From assembly GCA_019239975.1 (NCBI GenBank), contig JAFAZE010000161.1, positions 1-63,821 of the forward strand: DNA of 63,821 nucleotides. The letters run 5' to 3'. This DNA is from Streptosporangiaceae bacterium (GTDB taxonomy: Bacteria; Actinomycetota; Actinomycetes; Streptosporangiales; Streptosporangiaceae). Below the pieces are notes generated by a model that was given only the letters and a program-made list of their open reading frames with translations, was not told the DNA's origin and did not search any database. This document shows positions 62,088-63,821 of the stretch, one piece after another. Position 1 is the stretch's first letter. Each line of letters starts with the position of its first letter. The translations under genes and the position numbers were made by a program.

Positions 62088-62483
62088 TCAGTGCTTGTAC
62101 TCGCCCCGGTAGTACTCGAAGACGAAGCCGATCGACGAGTAGACGGTGAAGAGCATGCCGATCAGGAACAGCCACCAGCCGATCGCCGCGCCCGCCGCGG
62201 CGACGGCGGCGGACAGCCCGAGGGCGAGCGGCCACCAGCTGTGCGGGCTGAAGAACCCGATCTCCCCGGTTCCCTCGGCGATCTCGCCCCCGGGGTTGTC
62301 CTCCGGGCGCAGCGGCAGCCGTCGCCCGGTGAACAGGACGTAGAAGCCGGTGAGCAGGGCGAGCCCGACGGCGAGCGCCAGCGCGGTCGTCCCGGTCGGC
62401 TCATGGGACGTGTACCAGTACACGACGTCGGCGCCGCCGAAGAAGACGCCGCAGCCCAGGAAGAGCCAGCCTTCGACCTTCAT
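62088..62483 (-). CDS. ctaF: Cytochrome c oxidase subunit IV (actinobacterial)
   Basis: A 131-residue membrane protein with four hydrophobic segments: GWLFLGCGVFFGGADVVYWYT, TALALAVGLALLTGFYVLF, SWWPLALGLSAAVAAAGAAI and GWWLFLIGMLFTVYSSIGFVF. EYYRGEYKH at the end is typical of CtaF. The ATG at 62483 lies nine bases after the ctaD stop, so it is co-transcribed. Confidence 0.93.
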   Translation of the reverse strand: MKVEGWLFLGCGVFFGGADVVYWYTSHEPTGTTALALAVGLALLTGFYVLFTGRRLPLRPEDNPGGEIAEGTGEIGFFSPHSWWPLALGLSAAVAAAGAAIGWWLFLIGMLFTVYSSIGFVFEYYRGEYKH

Positions 62484-62491
62484 GTCAGCCC

Positions 62492-63821
62492 CTACCTGTC
62501 GTTCGCGCCGGTCGGCGGGATCGTCTGCTGCAGTTCACGCGACTCGCGGCCGGCCTTGATGTGCGGGTAGTGCAGCTCGAACGCGGGGCGCTCGGACCGG
62601 ATCCGCGGGATGCGGTAGAAGTTGTGCCGCGGCGGCGGGCACGACGTCGCCCATTCCAGCGAGCTGCAGTAGCCCCACGGGTCCTCCTCGGTCACTCTTT
62701 CGCCGAACCGCCACGTCACGTAGATGTTCCAGAAGAAAGTCAGGATGGACAGGGCCAGAACCCAGGAGCCGACCGACGAGATGACGTTGAGCGTGGTCAC
62801 GTTGCCCGGCAGGCCGGGGTAGTTCGCGGTGCGCCGCACCTGCCCTTCAACGCCGGTCCAGTGCTGGACGAGGAAGGTCAGGTTGAAGCCGATGAACATC
62901 AGCCAGAACTGGATCTTGCCGAGCCGGCTGTTGAGCATCGTGCCGGTGAACTTCGGCCACCAGAAGTAGAAGCCGGCGAACATCGCGAACAGCACCGTCC
63001 CGGCCAGCACGTAGTGGAAGTGCGCCACCACGAAGTAGGAGTCGGAGACCGCGAAGTCCAGCGGCGGGGAGGCCAGGATGATGCCCGTGATGCCGCCGAA
63101 CAGGAACACGACGAGGAAACCGATCGTGAACAGCATCGGCGGCTCGAACGTGAGCTGGCCTTTCCACATGGTGCCCGCCCAGTTGAAGAACTTCACCCCG
63201 GTGGGCACGGCGATCAGGAACGTCATGAACGAGAAGAACGGCAGCAGCACCGCGCCGGTGGTGAACATGTGGTGCGCCCACACGGTCATCGACAGGCCGG
63301 CGATCGAGATCGTCGCCGCGATCAGCGTCTTGTAGCCGAACAGCGGCTTGCGGCTGAACACCGGGAGGATCTCGGTCGCGATGCCGAAGAACGGCAGCGC
63401 CAGGATGTACACCTCGGGATGGCCGAAGAACCAGAACAGGTTCTGCCAGAGGATCGCGCCGCCGGAGTTGGCCGAGAACACCTGGGCGCCGAGGCGGCGG
63501 TCAACCTCAAGCACGAGCAGCGCGGCGGCCAGCACCGGGAAGGCGAGCAGCACCAGCATGGAGGTGAGCAGCGCATTCCAGGTGAAGATCGGCATCCGGA
63601 ACATCGTCATGCCCGGCGCACGCATGCAGAATATCGTGGTGATGAAGTTGACGCCGCCGAGGATCGTGCCGAAGCCGGACAGCGCCAGCCCCATGATGAA
63701 CAGGTCAGCGCCGAGGCCGGGCGAGTAGATCGCGCTGTTCAGGGGGGCGTACGCGTACCAGCCGAACGACGCGGCGCCGCCCGGGGTCAGGAAGCTGGAC
63801 AGCAGGATCAGGCCGCCGAGC
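62492..63821 (-). CDS. ctaD: Cytochrome c oxidase subunit I, 5' part beyond the window edge
   Basis: The last ~443 residues of the heme-copper oxidase catalytic subunit. WFFGHPEVYILALPFFG contains the CuB His and cross-linked Tyr, WAHHMFTTG the two CuB His residues, PTGVKFFNW the K-channel region, and VVAHFHYVL the heme a/a3 His pair. The N-terminal D-channel region lies outside the window. The reading frame is open to the last base (63821). It reaches CtaF nine bases downstream. Confidence 0.95.
   Translation of the reverse strand, partial: LGGLILLSSFLTPGGAASFGWYAYAPLNSAIYSPGLGADLFIMGLALSGFGTILGGVNFITTIFCMRAPGMTMFRMPIFTWNALLTSMLVLLAFPVLAAALLVLEVDRRLGAQVFSANSGGAILWQNLFWFFGHPEVYILALPFFGIATEILPVFSRKPLFGYKTLIAATISIAGLSMTVWAHHMFTTGAVLLPFFSFMTFLIAVPTGVKFFNWAGTMWKGQLTFEPPMLFTIGFLVVFLFGGITGIILASPPLDFAVSDSYFVVAHFHYVLAGTVLFAMFAGFYFWWPKFTGTMLNSRLGKIQFWLMFIGFNLTFLVQHWTGVEGQVRRTANYPGLPGNVTTLNVISSVGSWVLALSILTFFWNIYVTWRFGERVTEEDPWGYCSSLEWATSCPPPRHNFYRIPRIRSERPAFELHYPHIKAGRESRELQQTIPPTGANDR

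Overview
The window comes from a high-GC actinomycete chromosome. Gene content (BldD, a MacRS-type two-component system, a PASTA kinase next to an Rv2175c-type regulator, QcrCAB with CtaE, a PimB-like mannosyltransferase) and frequent GTG starts fit a filamentous Actinomycetia member. From memory, gene order resembles the M. tuberculosis Rv2172c-Rv2196 block (metF, Rv2175c, pknL, aroG, fadD15, pimB, NlpC/P60, DnaQ, trpD, ctaE-qcrCAB). It also resembles the Streptomyces region with pfkA, macRS, aroH, trpD and qcr. This is therefore mostly conserved core chromosome. No tRNA, rRNA, CRISPR array, insertion sequence or prophage was seen.

Layout. 1-11.2 kb (minus strand) is a complete de novo UMP operon, pyrR-pyrB-pyrC-carA-carB-pyrK-pyrD-pyrF, with a PyrR-binding stem-loop before pyrR. 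Divergent from it is bldD, with a Crp-type palindrome and BldD-box-like sites upstream. 12-21 kb holds a SAV_6107/HEPN gene, a frameshifted secreted glycoside hydrolase (GH2), a GNAT enzyme, metF, an Rv2175c-like regulator, an FAD reductase and a PASTA Ser/Thr kinase. 21-25 kb has an SPFH/ribbon-helix-helix pair and a DAHP synthase gene preceded by an aromatic leader-peptide attenuator, then a DUF1326-DUF2182 pair. 25-33 kb is mixed: thiI, a methyltransferase, an MFS exporter, a DUF222/HNH gene, a YjbR-like gene, a lipoprotein and a monooxygenase. 33-41 kb has a padR-ABC exporter operon, a pfk with pyrophosphate-type signatures, macRS and plsC. 41-50 kb has an esterase, a phosphoesterase, fadD15, pimB, NlpC/P60, a DnaQ exonuclease, a stand-alone RAM-domain protein and trpD. 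50-55 kb is ctaE-qcrC-qcrA-qcrB. 55-62 kb is a four-gene double ABC transporter operon and a NarL-type kinase/regulator pair. The window ends in ctaF and the 3' part of ctaD, so the respiratory genes flank the transporter and signalling genes.

The most unusual feature is repeat biology. Short tandem repeats sit at many gene edges: pyrF 3' and 5' ends, pyrC 3' end, pyrR 5' end, the monooxygenase stop codon, the methyltransferase leader, the dnaQ 5' flank, downstream of qcrB and of an ABC permease. Some lie inside proteins: the PyrF N-terminus and a histidine-kinase linker of about 160 residues. Two families of dispersed palindromes also occur. One is an intergenic element of about 80 bp whose arms carry ATCATGATC(A/G)CGG. 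The other is a C/G-run element that has entered the carB reading frame and appears to have altered the 3' end of a reductase gene.

The strongest regulatory findings are the leader-peptide attenuator of DAHP synthase (leaderless GTG start, Phe/Trp/Tyr-rich peptide, 14-bp hairpin) and the bldD upstream region. No wholly new multi-gene system is evident. The best candidates for undescribed biology are the dispersed palindrome family, the gene-end tandem repeats, and the SPFH/RHH operon with its AT-rich palindromic operator.
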